DNA of 64,000 nucleotides, from the NCBI GenBank assembly GCA_026545225.1, contig CM048845.1, positions 55,280,033-55,344,032 on the forward strand. Reading direction: 5' to 3'. Below, one piece after another: positions 47,993-60,033 of the stretch (within the stretch, counting starts at the first letter, position 1; every line of letters begins with the position of its first letter). The notes below the pieces were generated by a model, which made no database searches, was not told where the DNA came from, and saw only the letters and a program-made list of their open reading frames with translations. The translations under genes were made by a program, and so were the position numbers. The stretch is from Cornus controversa. Taxonomy: Eukaryota > Streptophyta > Magnoliopsida > Cornales > Cornaceae.

Positions 47993-49722
47993 ATTAAGCT
48001 TTGGTTTTTGTTGGTTGTATTCATATAGTCTTGTGGAGTCAATATTTTCTCTTGTTGACATGTACAAGTTCTATATGATTGCTAGCTTCCACCTTGGTTT
48101 TTTTTGTGTCTTTTTAGTCCCTTGTCAATTTGTGACAAAAAGGGGGAGAGATTTGGGGATTTGGGAGTTTGTTGCAAAACTTTTATTGTTTTATCGGATA
48201 GTTTTTATGAATTTTGTGACTTTTAGCTTTAGGGAGAGTTGTCTAGTCATTTATCATTAAGGGGGAGATAAGAGAGTTTGCATAAGCATTGTGCATTACA
48301 TGATTAGTAGTTTTAATTATGCGTATGTTTATGTGTTTTTATTAAGCTTTGGTTTTGGTTGGTTGTGTTCATATAGTCTTGTGGAGTCAATATTTTCTCT
48401 TGTTTACATGTACAAGTTCTATATGATTGCTAGCTTCCACCTTGGTTTTTTTGTGTATTTTCAGTCCCTTGTCAATTTGTGACAAAAAGGGGGAGAGATT
48501 TGGGGATTTGGGAGTTTGTTGGAAAGCTTTTATTGTTTTATTGGATAGATTTTATGAATTTTGTGACTTTCAGCTTTAGGAAGAGTTGTCTAGTCATTTA
48601 TCATTAACGGGGAGATGAGAGAGTTTGCATAAGCATTGTGCATTACATGATTAGTAGTTTTAATTATGCGTGTGTTTATGTGTTTTTATTAAGCTTTGGT
48701 TTTGGTTGGTTGTGTTCATATAGTCTTGTGGAGTCAATATTTTCTCTTCTTTACATGTACAAGTTCTATATGATTGCTAGCTTCCACCTTGGTTTTTTTG
48801 TGTATTTTCAGTCCCTTGTCAATTTGTGACAAAAAGGGGGAGAGATTTGGGGATTTGGGAGTTTGTTGGAAAGCTTTTATTGTTTTATTGGATAGATTTT
48901 ATGAATTTTGTGACTTTCAGCTTTAGGAAGAGTTGTCTAGTCATTTATCATTAACGGGGAGATGAGAGAGTTTGCATAAGCATTGTGTATTACATGATTA
49001 GTAGCTTTAATTATGCGTATGTTTATGTGTTTTTATTAAGCTTTGGTTTTGGTTGGTTGTGTTCATATAGTCTTGTGGAGTCAATATTTTCTCTTGTTTA
49101 CATGTACAAGTTCTATATGATTGCTAGCTTCCACCTTGGTTTTTTTGTGTATTTTCAGTCCCTTGTCAATTTGTGACAAAAAGGGGGAGAGATTTGGGGA
49201 TTTGGGAGTTTGCTGGAAAGCTTTTATTATTTTATTGGATAGATTTTATGAATTTAGGGAGAGTTGTCTAGTCATTTATCATTAAGGAGGAGATAAGAGA
49301 GTTTGCATAAACATTGTGCATTACATGATTAGTAGTTTTAATTATGCGTATGTTTATGTGTTTTTATTAAGCTTTGGTTTTGGTTGGTTGTGTTCATATA
49401 GTCTTATGGAGTCAATATTTTCTCTTGTTTACATGTACAAGTTCTATATGATTGCTAGCTTCCACCTTAGTTTTTTTGTGTCTTTTCAGTCCCTTGTCAA
49501 TTTGTGACCAAAAGGGGAGAGATTTGGGGATTTGGGAGTTTGTTGAAAAACTTTTATTGTTTTATTGGATAGATTTTATGAATTTTGTGACTTTCAGCTT
49601 TAGGGAGAGTTGTCTAAACATTTATCATTAAGGGGGAGATGAGAGAGTTTGCATAAGCATTGTGCATTACATGATTAGTAGTTTTAATTATGCGTATATT
49701 TATGTGTTTTTATTAAGCTTTC
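47993..49722 (+). repeat. Tandem array, five units of about 347 bp, with purine tracts
   Basis: Units begin TTAAGCTTTGGTTTTGG at about 47994, 48342, 48689, 49036 and 49367. Each contains GACAAAAAGGGGGAGAGATT, close to the element's true polypurine tract, and a second tract such as TAAGGGGGAGATAAGAGAG. The short hydrophobic frames repeated here (63 residues each, HYMISSFNYAYVYVF) follow from the tandem repetition and are not convincing genes. Confidence 0.93.
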
Positions 49723-49946
49723 ACGAAGGTCTGTTTGAGTGATATTTTGCAGTATATCAAGGTTCATCATATTTGCCTAAATATAGGTGCTCTCTATATT
49801 TGCCACAAGCTCAAGATCAGAGTGAATGCTCAGTTTGGCTCAATTGTGTTTTCATTTTTGACAACATTGTAATTTATCTTTCTGCTGCAGGGTAGATTAC
49901 ATATTGTCTACGTTGGTTTTGTCACGAAATTGCCAAAGGGGGAGAT

Positions 49947-51090
49947 TATGAGATATATAATTGTAATTTGCTAATTTCGATGTCAAAACTAGTTGATCGA
50001 GTTGTAATTTTTGTTTGATCTTGTGTTGCGATCTTCAGAGCTGAACAGAAGGTGTCTTGATACCGTGAATTTGATGAGGACATCACTTAATATAGGTATG
50101 TGAGTGAAGACAATTTTTTTGAAGTTTGGTGGGATTAGGACTTAGAAAATATACTTTAAATGTAAAAAGTAAATTTTTCAGAAGTCCCATCCCTATATAT
50201 GAGGACTGGTCCAACTTTTTTGGACTTTCGAAATTCAGCATGTCCGAAAAGTCTCATCAGTCCTCAAAAATTAAGACCAGCCCGAATTTTCTTGGGATAT
50301 TAGAAATTCTACGATTCTGCAAAACTCCCACCGGTCGCCAAAAATCAGGACAGGTCCAACTTCGCTGATATGCGCAAAAATTTCCTTTTTGTTTTGAATT
50401 GGTGTCCTAGTTAGCCCAGACTTCTCTAAAACATTCCTTAAATATTTTAAACTTGTTTTCCAAGGTTACTAAAGACTCTAAACCTTATAAATACCACTTT
50501 ATGCTTCAACCTAAAATGAGACTCTCAATGATTTAATTGTTAGAGATAGGAATATATATTTGAGAGCTAAAAGAGAAATTTACGAGAGAAAATCTTCATT
50601 GATTTTGATTTTGAGAGCACACACACACGGAGTGTTTAAGTTTTGATGTTCTTCTTCTTCTAATCAACGGAATCTTTAAGACATCATCAATCTACACAGT
50701 TTGATCAAGAGCTGCAGAGGTGGTTCCTTGAAACTACAAAGATTTTATCTGAAGAAGAAGAGAAACGATCACTATGAAGGGAATGAAATACTTGCAGAGT
50801 CTATTGTACTTTGCTTTGAGATTGTGGATTAGTTTCTCTGGGGTCTTCTGCCTCACCCCTATAGTTTTTCCCTTCCTAGGATTTTCACGTAAAATTCTTG
50901 GTGTCATCTCTAACTTTTCCTTACTTGCTCTATTTATTTTATGTTTGATTTCGATGCTTAATTGATAATAATTGTGGGTAATTAATCAATCATAAAAATT
51001 GGGCAAGAAGACTTATTCACCCCCTCTACGTCTAAGGATTAGCATCTCACTCTAAATTAAATAAAGCGTTTTCGCACCGCATAACTCACA
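49947..51090 (+). repeat. Sirevirus 3' LTR, 1144 bp
   Basis: It follows the polypurine tract, starts TATGAGATATATAATTG and ends ATAACTCACA. TATA box at 50486-50493. It is shorter than the 5' LTR by about 150 bp in the part before the GAGATTGTGGATT region. Confidence 0.92.
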
Positions 51091-51230
51091 AATGCAAAAA
51101 CAAAAAACAAAAACAAAAAAAGCAAGCCATCCTTCTTGCATAGTAAATGGTCTAATTAGATATGCATTGGGGTTAGATTTATGCTTGGTTATTTGATACA
51201 AAGATATAGAAGATTGGGCCTAAAGTGTAT
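51091..51230. other. Remainder of the hairpin array and spacer
   Basis: It resumes AATGCAAAAACAAAA and an AGCAAGCCATCCTTCTTG phrase, the continuation of the array at 39977-40451 beyond the Sirevirus. The last 100 bp are unassigned. Confidence 0.7.
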
Positions 51231-52507
51231 TGATAGATATTGAATGTTGCACATTCAAGCCCTTAAAGTTGCATATACTAATACCTTAGTAATATTTATT
51301 TAGTAATTTTAATTCTACTTTTGAATTTATTTGTTGTTCAGGTGCTTAAATATAATTTCAATGAAAATTAGTGTAATTGAGCCATTGATGATGCCTTTAT
51401 TGCAAGGAGATGCATTGAAGATCTATTGGATGAGTTTATTTTGAAGATCCAAGTTAAATGGATTAAAGAAGTGGGCCAAAAGTAGTGTAAATTGAAGACA
51501 AAAGTAATTGGGCCTGTTTGTCAGAAGCCCAGTTCAAACTCATTTCCTAAACAGGCTAGGCCTTTAGAAAGGGATCGAGCGCTTTTTAAGCCTGAGGTAA
51601 AAATGACTCCTATTACGATTACAATGGGGAACCTGATAGAAAGTATACACAGAGGTATCTTGGAGAACTGCAAGAAGTGGCGATTTCAGAGCTATTTTTT
51701 GAGAGAAGAAGAGACATGAAGATGATGTTTTCATCATTGATAGAGTCTTTGATTCAAAACATGAGTGGCAAAATCTCTTTCTAGGATTTAATGTAACCCT
51801 AAATTTCTTCTTCAATAGCTTAATTGTATTATTTGATTTGGGAAATTTTTATATCTATGTATTGATTGCATAATTTAAATAATACAATTGTTGTACTATT
51901 GTTTGGTTTTCAATGATCTAAGTTCAAATTTAATGCAATTGATTTTTGTCTTAGATTAAATTGTGTTATGGTTGACCTAATTTTCTATTTATTTTTTATG
52001 ATTGTAAATAGGAAGATTATGTAATGATGTTTAACGATCATTCAAATTAGGGTTTTGATCAACCATGCTAAGGGAAGATGAACTATCCTACAAATTAGTT
52101 TAGTTTAATTAGTGTAATTAAGCAGATAGTTCATGCTAACCAAATGCAATATGAATGAACCTTTGAGATAAGTTTGATGTGAGCTTGTAGCCACATAACT
52201 CAAAAACACATAGAATAAAGTCCCCAGATTAAGAAAAATTAATCATTATCGAGAAATTAATGGTGAAGTAAATTTCCCTAGATTTCTCCTTTTCTAATTA
52301 TCTTAGTTCAATTAAATTTGCATTCAATTTTTATTTCATTTTAATTAGTTTTAAAATTTGACAATCAATCAAATTCTGTAATTAAATTAGAATTAAGCTT
52401 GACAACTATGTAATACAACCGATCTTAATTACGCAAGTCCTTGAGGTTCAACAATAGCCCTAATGCGAAGACATCTGCATTTTATTTTAGTAACTGTATT
52501 AATTGCA
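51231..52507 (+). repeat. TGAT-family LTR, plus orientation
   Basis: It starts TGATAGATATTGAATGTTGC and ends about TATTAATTGCA. It shares GTGAGCTTGTAGCCAC and CCTTGAGGTTCAACA blocks with the solo LTR at 45407-46849. It lacks the GATGCATC palindromes of the 9550 and 57317 copies. No target duplication found, so it may be partial or its flanks rearranged. Confidence 0.7.
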
Positions 52508-52639
52508 TTTTTTCTTCTTTGGTTCAAGCGGTTCTTTAATTGGCTTGTCCTTCTCTTACTCTGCCGAAATGCTTTTTGACAGAGATTTCTGTGATTACTA
52601 TTTGACCTAATCATCTTTCACCATCTTTCCTTTTAGTGC

Positions 52640-54150
52640 AAGAGCATAGCACTTTTTGCAGCCACTAGGTCTCCTAGGATATCGATCGTACCTCTTCCGT
52701 TCAGCGCTATACATCTCATTAGCTAGTGAAGTGTTGATGGAATTCCTTGCATATGGTGTATCCAACCTCTTCCTATTATCAAATTGTATGAAGAGTTAAA
52801 ATTAACAACCACAAAAGATTCAGTCAGGGTTCTAGCTGCTGCTATTACCGGGAGTTCTACTACCCCGGTTGGGATACCTGTCTTTCATCGACACCCAATC
52901 AATGGCTCATCCATTGGCTTGAGATGTTCTACCTCCAGGCCCATTTGCTGGAAAGCCCGTAGAGTTAGAACATTTGCGCTACTTCCTGTATCAACTAAGA
53001 CCCTCTTTACTTTTCAGTTGGATAAGATGAGACTAATCACCAGCAGATCTCCGTGGGGTGCTTGAATCTTGCTCATGTCTTCATCTGTGAAGACGATCGA
53101 TACTTTGGTTGAGCGATTATATACCAAGTGAACTTCCCCAATCCTCTATAACTTCTGGGTGCTCCTTAGGTGCAATCATCTCTCTAATTTGCTTTATTGA
53201 TCTGATGTAGGTCAACTATGAATAGCATTTCATTAGTTGTGTGGCTAAGTCACTATGGAGTGCACAATACTTAATTTTATCCCTTTGCTCTAATGGTTGC
53301 CTAATAGTTGGAGGTTGGCAAAAAATCCATTTGCTCTTGTTCTCCTGATAAAGCCTGGCCAGGGATACCTTTAATAGAGTGATCTTTTTTTCGACCCTTT
53401 GCTATTTTACTGGTTCCTACACAGATGGCAGAGCAACTCGAGGTGGCTTAGTCTTAATGATTTGGCTCTTCGTCTACTGCCCCATAGTGATTAGAGTTGA
53501 TCGTTGTTCTCTGGCAGCTTCATCCTCTTTTATTCTTAGGTACTTCTGAGCCCAGAAGTTTAGTTCACCCATACTTCTTAGAGCACTTTTACCAAAGCTA
53601 TATGAAAGCCCTCGTCGGGCAGTATTGATATTTTGAAGGCTTCTACCGCCACATCTTGATCGCATTGGTATATCATTTATATCTCCAAATTAAAGCGGGT
53701 CAAAAAAGATTTCCAAGTTTCTCCCTTAACTTGTCTCATAGTGAATAGTGAGGAGATAGTCCTACTTCATTTTTTATTTCTAGTGTATTGAGCAATGAAA
53801 AGCTCACAAAGCCTTGTGAAGTTTCAGATTGAGAGAGGAGGTTGTTGCTTAAACCATAGTAATGCCGGTCCCAGAAGGCTAGACAAAAAGATGTTGCACA
53901 TAAGCAGATTGTTATCTGTATCTAGAGTCATCTTCTGCTAGTACTGCTAGATGTGCTCTACAAGATCTGTCCTACCATTGAAGGTAATGAACGTAGGTAT
54001 GGTAAACCTTGTCGGAATTTCAGTTTCGATTATATTTTTTGTGAAAGGAGGCTCAACCAACCTCCTGGTTAAGAATGCTAGGTTGGCTAGTGTTGGTACC
54101 AAATCTTGGCACCATTTGGTAGCCGATAGTGAAGTTATCACTAGAGGCTA
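52640..54150 (-). pseudogene. Tat-type gag and protease region, minus strand (fossil)
   Basis: In transcription order, the gag start block is at 54141-53947 (PFTKNIIETEIPTRFTIPTF, FNGRTDLVEHI). A gag C-terminal block follows at 53665-53474 (FGKSALRSMGELNFWAQKYL, KEDEAAREQRS), then a protease-region stretch at about 53065-52640 whose minus-strand reading contains FNSSYNLIIGRGWIHHMQ and IPSTLH, the conserved YN-I-GR-WLH-M-A-PST-H block of Tat. It has many interruptions and ends against the LTR at 52507. Confidence 0.75.
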
Positions 54151-55174
54151 ACTAGGAATCCATTCTTAAAGAAACTCTAAGGGTTGAGAGTTTGTAGCAA
54201 GGCTGCCTTAGAGTGATAGCAGACACTAACATATATATACATACAGGGTCGTTTATACACATACACATATATATATACGTGTCTCTATGTATACAACTTA
54301 ATCTCACTGTTTGGCAGCAAGGAGTCTAAGATGACTTGAACTCTAAGAAGCTTGGTAAAGTGGAAGATTGGAACAGGGATATGAGGTGTAGAGGTCAACA
54401 AATGTGGACAGGAGGCTAATTAGGTACAATTGCTCATGGATAAGAATCCTATAATCCAATTCCAAGTATAGAGTTAGCTAACGTGGTCGGTGTATATCCA
54501 TTGTTTGCTTTGAGCAAGGATTCTTTTGAGTTTGAGCTATGATATAAGACTCTTGACAGTCATAGACTCTACACAAAGAGAGGCAGCACTAAGATGAAGT
54601 CGAGTAACATCCAGACTCCAAGTAGTTTGATATGAACAAAACCACTTTTGTAAGGCTAATATACATTTTGTGTTTCTTTATTGAGATTATCTTATAATTT
54701 AGGATTAAGTACAATGATGTAAACTTTTTCTATAAGTTAAAGTAAAGAACTCTATATTAAGGGTTCCCAACAACCACAATTAAACAATTGCACCACATGT
54801 AATCTATCTCTCCTTAATATTCGCCAAGATATTGATCTGTCTCTTGCTCGATCTACATCTCCCTAATTTTCTTGCTCTCGGGATTCTCTAATCTATTTGT
54901 CTGTCTATTTCTCCCTCAATTTCTAGCTCCCTCCTTGCTATGATTAAGTCTCGCAATTATTTGCGCACGGTTAAAAGTCCCCTTAGTTGAGGCAAGAAAA
55001 GAACTCAATAAGGAGTTTCGTATTCTCTCTCCCTAGCCAATTGCATGATCCAACACAACCTCCAAAGGAGATACTTGTGTTCGACCAACTGTTTACGTTG
55101 AGCTGATACAACGGCTCTAGCACACCCGCAAGCAATCGACCTATATGGCTGATTAATTAATAATCGAACATATT
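54151..55174 (+). repeat. Probable LTR of the following plus-strand element
   Basis: This is non-coding. It contains a TA/CA microsatellite (about 54215-54290), and a CT-rich stretch (54800-54960) like an LTR leader. It ends near CGAACATA just before a Tat-like primer site TTTGGCCCACCGGGTGGGACC (from about 55174). The left end is not defined. The 73-residue minus-strand frame at 55005-55226 is not convincing. Confidence 0.5.
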
Positions 55175-57316
55175 TTGGCCCACCGGGTGGGACCTGGAAA
55201 GTGCTAAAGAATCGAGAATACGCCACCTACGCTAAGGTCAGGACGGAACTCAGCCATTGGCGATGGTAAGCAAGGGGAAGAAGCTCCTTAGCCTGTAGGA
55301 GACCCCATGACTGATCCGTCAGATATGGTAGTCTTGATGGATGCCATGGATGCAATGCGTGTTCAACTCGATGAGGTTAGCACCAACTTAGGATGACTAG
55401 ATGAAAGGATAACCCAGGCTGATACTCAAACGAATGAACAAATAAATGAATTAATGAAATAATCAACTATCCAGAATTGATTGATCATTCAAGGCTCCAT
55501 TGCCCAAGAGTCCCCTCTCCAACCAAGGGCTCAACAAACCGACAAGAAATAGAAGGGCCCAATATTACCTTTGCCATAGCCTTCTATACAAAAGAATATG
55601 CTATCTAGTAGTTCTTAGCCCGGTGAAGTTAAAAACCAATTATCGATCGAAACTATGAATAGATGGCTGCCTGAACCACATCAAGTACACCTTCGAAATG
55701 ACCCCACAAGTCCAACCGATCTTGGGGACAATCCTCATAGGGGAAGAATACAAGATCCCCTGATAACACCTACATATAGGGGGCAAAGAGAAATAATCAG
55801 CCACTAAGGTGGCAATAACATGAACAACCATTAAATCCAAATGTTCTCAAAAATCGATTTGATGACATCTATAGAGCCTTAGAATTAAGAAGGACTAATC
55901 GACCCACCTTTAGGAAACCTTATCCTGAGGAATATGATTTATTGGAATATCCTACTAGATACAAGATCCCTAACTTTGCTACATTTAGTGGAGACCAAAA
56001 TCAATCAACACTAGAGCGCATTAGCCACTTTGCAATTCAATGTGGAGAAGCTGGTGCTAATCAAATGTGGAAATTAAGGTTGTTTTCTAGTTCTTTAAAT
56101 GTTATAGCTTTTACTTCGTATTCCAATTTGAGGCCAAATTATATAGTGACTTGGCAGTAAATGGAAGAACTATTTCATACTCAGTTTTATTACCCAGAAC
56201 CAGAAGCTACATTGGCTGAGATATCCAGGCCAAGTCAATTACTTGGAGAAATAGTGGAGACTTTTATAGCAAGATTCAAGAGGGCCCGACTAAAGTGTCG
56301 AGTGATCCTTCCTGAAATAGAGTATACAAAGTTAGCCCTAAATGGTTTGGATATTGAGGTATAGGAAGAGGTTTGAGGGTATAGAATTCCATGACATATT
56401 CCAGCTGGCGGATAGGGCTACCCGGTATGAGTCAATCCTAAATGAGGAAAAAGAAAGGAAAATCTCATCAAAGGGGACTTCTTATAAAGATCCCAATTAT
56501 GAGGTGTTTTCGACAGAAATTGATGAGGATCTCGAAGCAAATTTTGCCGAGGTCCACATTAATAAGCCATACATATGCAAAAGTTTAGTAAGAGTTAAAT
56601 TAACCACTAGTGGTTCTCATTTTGCCGCCTCATCAGCTAATCCTGTAAAAAGGGGAACGGTCGATGTAGGCAAATTTTACTCATTCGATCTGTCCATGAT
56701 CGATCAAATCTTCGATCATTTATTAGCATATAAATAAATCACTTTACCCAAAGGGCAGAAAATCCCATCAGTCACTGAGCTGAAGGGAAAAGAATACTGT
56801 AAATGCTATAACTCTTGGACCCATAACACTAATGATTGTACGGTGTTTCATAATATTGTATAGAAAGAAATTGATGACAGCACTCTAAAATTCCCAGATA
56901 AACAAGTGGAGGTGATGGGAATCAACAACAATCCTTTTCCTACAATTGTTGCTAGTAATGTAATCGGTCTAGCCGCAGAGGTTGATGACAGGTAGCCGAG
57001 AAAGGTTGATGATACGCTATCAAGCTCCTCAAGTCATAAAAAAATCAAGCAATTGGAGCGCAACTTACAAGAGGCTCGATTGACTCTGATTAAAAACATA
57101 TGTTGTCCAAATTGCAAGGTTCTGAGTAACGAAAAGATCAGACTTGAGGGGCAAAGCACACAGAGAAGTGTGCACGAGATACTTGTGTTCCCTCAGGATT
57201 GAGCCTCCCAAAGGGTTATAAATTGATCCATCTTCTCAAGAATTCGGCCTAAAGAAGAGGTCACCAAACGTAGGGAAAGAGAAATGTTCAAGAAAATACC
57301 TCATGTTCATCATGAC
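55175..57316 (+). pseudogene. Gypsy (Tat-related) gag region, plus strand (fossil)
   Basis: After the primer site a Gag-like stretch begins near 55306 with MDAMDAMRVQLDEV. The capsid part is at 55942-56364 (YKIPNFATFSGDQNQSTLER, KLRLFSSSLNVIAF, EELFHTQFYYPEP, ETFIARFKRARLKCRV). The part at about 56365-56737 has FHDIFQLADRATRYESIL and IDQIFDHLLAYK. A zinc-binding-like CKCYNSWTHNTNDCTVFHN lies near 56795-56860. This is the gag of a common plant gypsy type. No protease or RT follows before the LTR at 57317. A few interruptions. Confidence 0.82.
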
Positions 57317-58691
57317 TGATAAGCGTTGAATGTTATACATTCTCGCACCTTTACTTATGTATTTTAATCCCATAGATGCACATATTGTATAGGTTTTATG
57401 TGTTTTTATGTTTTTGATGATTTCAGGTTCAAGTTTATTTTTGGCATAATTCAATTTATTTATCAAGTCAAGAATGCATTCATACATCCGATCATACTTC
57501 ATTGAAGAGATACATCAAAGAATAGTGAATAGTGTGTCCAGATCAGAGTCGAAAAGCTGAAGATTTGAAGGACTGCAGAGCTAGGAACTTTGATGGATCG
57601 AAGTGAAAGCTTCGATGCATCAAAGTATCCACTTCGATGCATCGCAAATTCCTACAGAAGATACTATTTTGAAGATATTTTCTCCACTTAGCCACTTATC
57701 TAATTTCTTCAAGAAGATGCCTTGGACGAAAATTTAGTGATGTTTTGAGCCTTAGGTCAGATATATAGGTAGAAAATATGTAATATAGACATACATCACA
57801 ATTCTTGTAAGAGGGAGCATATAACAAATTATGGAGAGAGAAAGTGAAGTTCTAGAGAGGGAAACCTTCAAAGAGGGCTTTTTAAGGCCTTGAAGACCAT
57901 TTTGAGCATGGATTCACCTCTGTATATGGAGTGCTTGTAGCCCACCATGATCAACTAATCCTTCTCTAGGGTTTTCACTAACCCTAGTCTTGTAAATATG
58001 TTTTAATTTTAGTGAATTGGAGTTTTTATGTAATTTTTGTGTATATGTACCTTGTCTTGAGCCTTATGAGTAATATAAGTTTATAAATTCCTTATGTTCA
58101 TGTGTGTAATTTATCTTTATTTTCTTAGAATGCTTATTTTTCTCACATGATCCTCAAATGCTTGTAGTTCCACAAGGACTACACGTGATGGCTTGGTACT
58201 AGTTTTCATTTTAACATGCATAGCTAGATTTGCATAGTCTATGCTAAGAGATGGTAAATTAGTTGCACTTAGTTAATTAGGTATTTAGGTAAGTAGGTAG
58301 GTAGGGAATTTACATATATCAAAGCTGGATTATTGTATTTTAAGATGCTTGTATCCTCTTGACGGTAGCATTGTAGGACACAAGCCATTTGCACCATTTA
58401 GTACATAAGTGCATGAATTCTCCTGATTTATTATAAGTTTGACATACTTCAAGGCTAGTGGTGAAGTCTCAACCCTAGTCCTTTAATCTTGTCTCAACTT
58501 TGCATTTTAATTATCATTTATGCTTTTAAAGTAGAGTAAGTAAACAACACCCAACACTTGGTTGTGATTTAAACGAGAACCAACCTTTTTAGCACATTAT
58601 TCCTACGTAGTCTCTGTAGGATCGACACCCTTAACTTAGAACCCTATCCTTCAAGGATTCATTCTATTACGAGTGGTAAATATAAATTGCA
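57317..58691 (+). repeat. TGAT-family LTR, plus orientation, 1375 bp
   Basis: It starts TGATAAGCGTTGAATGTTAT and ends GTGGTAAATATAAATTGCA. It aligns with the LTR at 9550-10738 over nearly its full length and carries GATGCATC palindromes at 57590-57644. Preceding sequence has no purine tract and I found no target duplication, so it is a solo LTR or rearranged copy. Confidence 0.78.
57590..57644. repeat. GATGCATC palindrome cluster in the LTR
   Basis: Three related motifs in 55 bp: TGATGGATCGAAG, CTTCGATGCATCAAAG and ACTTCGATGCATCG. It corresponds to the cluster at 9824-9896. Confidence 0.85.
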
Positions 58692-58775
58692 TTAATACTA
58701 AATGTGAGGTTTGTAATTAAAGGCACCCAAATTAGTTTTTTTTTTGGTTAATGAGATATTAATATATAGGAATAC

Positions 58776-58812
<37 letters not shown>

Positions 58813-60033
58813 ATCTTCTTTAGAATGTATATATGTTCTTAACAAGTCATCATATTATTTGAAGTTTATGATTTTTGGGGGTTGGAGTAGACCGAAGAAA
58901 GGATGGAGAGCAATGAAAAGAATGAAGAGTATTTTGGCCATTAAGATTAAATGGTTACTAATTAGTAATTAGTTTTTAACTTTGGTCATTATCCAACTTT
59001 TATTAAATTTAAGGCCACCAAAGAGCAAATTTTTTCAATTTTGGTCACTAAAATCTAATTTTTCCTTCTTGTTTTCCTTAATTCAATCTCATTACCCCCA
59101 ATGTACATGTGTTTGTATGCTAATTCGATGGCCTAAGATTAAAGAAATACTAATATTTTCATATGTTCACAAGATATCATATGTCACAAACATGGTATGC
59201 CAACTAAAGATGGCCCTTTTCTTTTTTTTTTTACTTTCCTTCCACGCAAATAGATCCTCAGACATTTGTAATTATATGTATAATATTTTCCTTGCCTAAC
59301 CACCCTTTACTTGATAACCATGGAAAGTTGATTTCTATTTTCTTCACTTTTTTTCTTTTCCATTTTTTTTTAAGAGCATGGCCAAGGTATATTGTTATGC
59401 AACCATAACCAACAAGGTATATTGCTTTGGATTAAATGCAATCCTTGAAATGTGTTTGGTTAATTCAATAGTGCGTGCACAAGGACCTAATCGAGATGCA
59501 AATCATGCACCCGTCTCATGGAATTTTGTCTCAACAAAATCTTCATTTTCCTTGTCAAATCACATAGTTCACACCTTCCTTCTGCTATATTTGAGGCTTT
59601 TTTTCTTTCTTTTTTTAGATATTGACAACCCATGTGATTTTGACTTATTTCACACCGAAACACTTTTTGCTTATAACTATCATATAAACCATCGCAATCA
59701 ATAGTTTTGTCTCTAACTACATTAATTTGAGTGTGAAATGTCTACTATACCCTTATTTTTTTAATAAAATTTAAAAAGAAATACTAATATTGTCAAAAGA
59801 CAACTTTGCCCCTATTACTACATGCCAATTCTCTTTCTCTCTCCTCTACATGAAACTAGTGCCCTCATCGTGAAACCCCACACTCTTCAAAATCATGATA
59901 TGTATCCTCACACTCACAGACCCTCACCCTCTCATAAATAAAGATGTTCTTTGAAAGTCCACCCACGTATACCTAGCACATTGTACACACACATAGATTG
60001 TCCAACTCATATACCCATGCTCTCCACCCTCAT
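58692..60033. other. AT-rich spacer, no supported gene
   Basis: It has a (TA)n run at about 58779-58809. The 105- and 108-residue open frames at 58982-59299 and 59378-59704 are rich in Phe/Leu/Ser from T-rich runs and show no family motif. It is the left flank of the gag-only element. Confidence 0.5.

Larger units (their letters stand above)
40452..51090 (+). mobile_element. Sirevirus (Ty1/copia), 10.6 kb, fossil but structurally complete
   Basis: It runs 5' LTR 40452-41751, tRNA-iMet primer site 41754-41765, gag 41822-42494, protease 42617-42937, integrase about 43000-44030, RT 44303-45285, RNase H about 45300-47225 (split by a solo LTR), a tandem array 47993-49722, polypurine tract 49933-49946 (CCAAAGGGGGAGAT) and 3' LTR 49947-51090. 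Target duplications AATGA/AATGC (40447-40451, 51091-51095) agree at four of five positions. The long region after pol, the purine tracts and the LTR palindromes are Sirevirus traits. LTRs differ by roughly a tenth by eye plus a length difference; several interruptions in gag-pol. It is old. Confidence 0.92.

Noticed and set aside
48291-49507. Four repeated 63-residue hydrophobic frames as a tandem family of membrane peptides
   Set aside because: They are the same stretch of a 347-bp non-coding tandem unit in a Sirevirus; repetition alone explains their identity.
59378-59704. 108-residue frame as a small secreted protein gene
   Set aside because: Phe/Leu-rich from T-runs, no signal-peptide pattern followed by a defined domain, AT-rich spacer.
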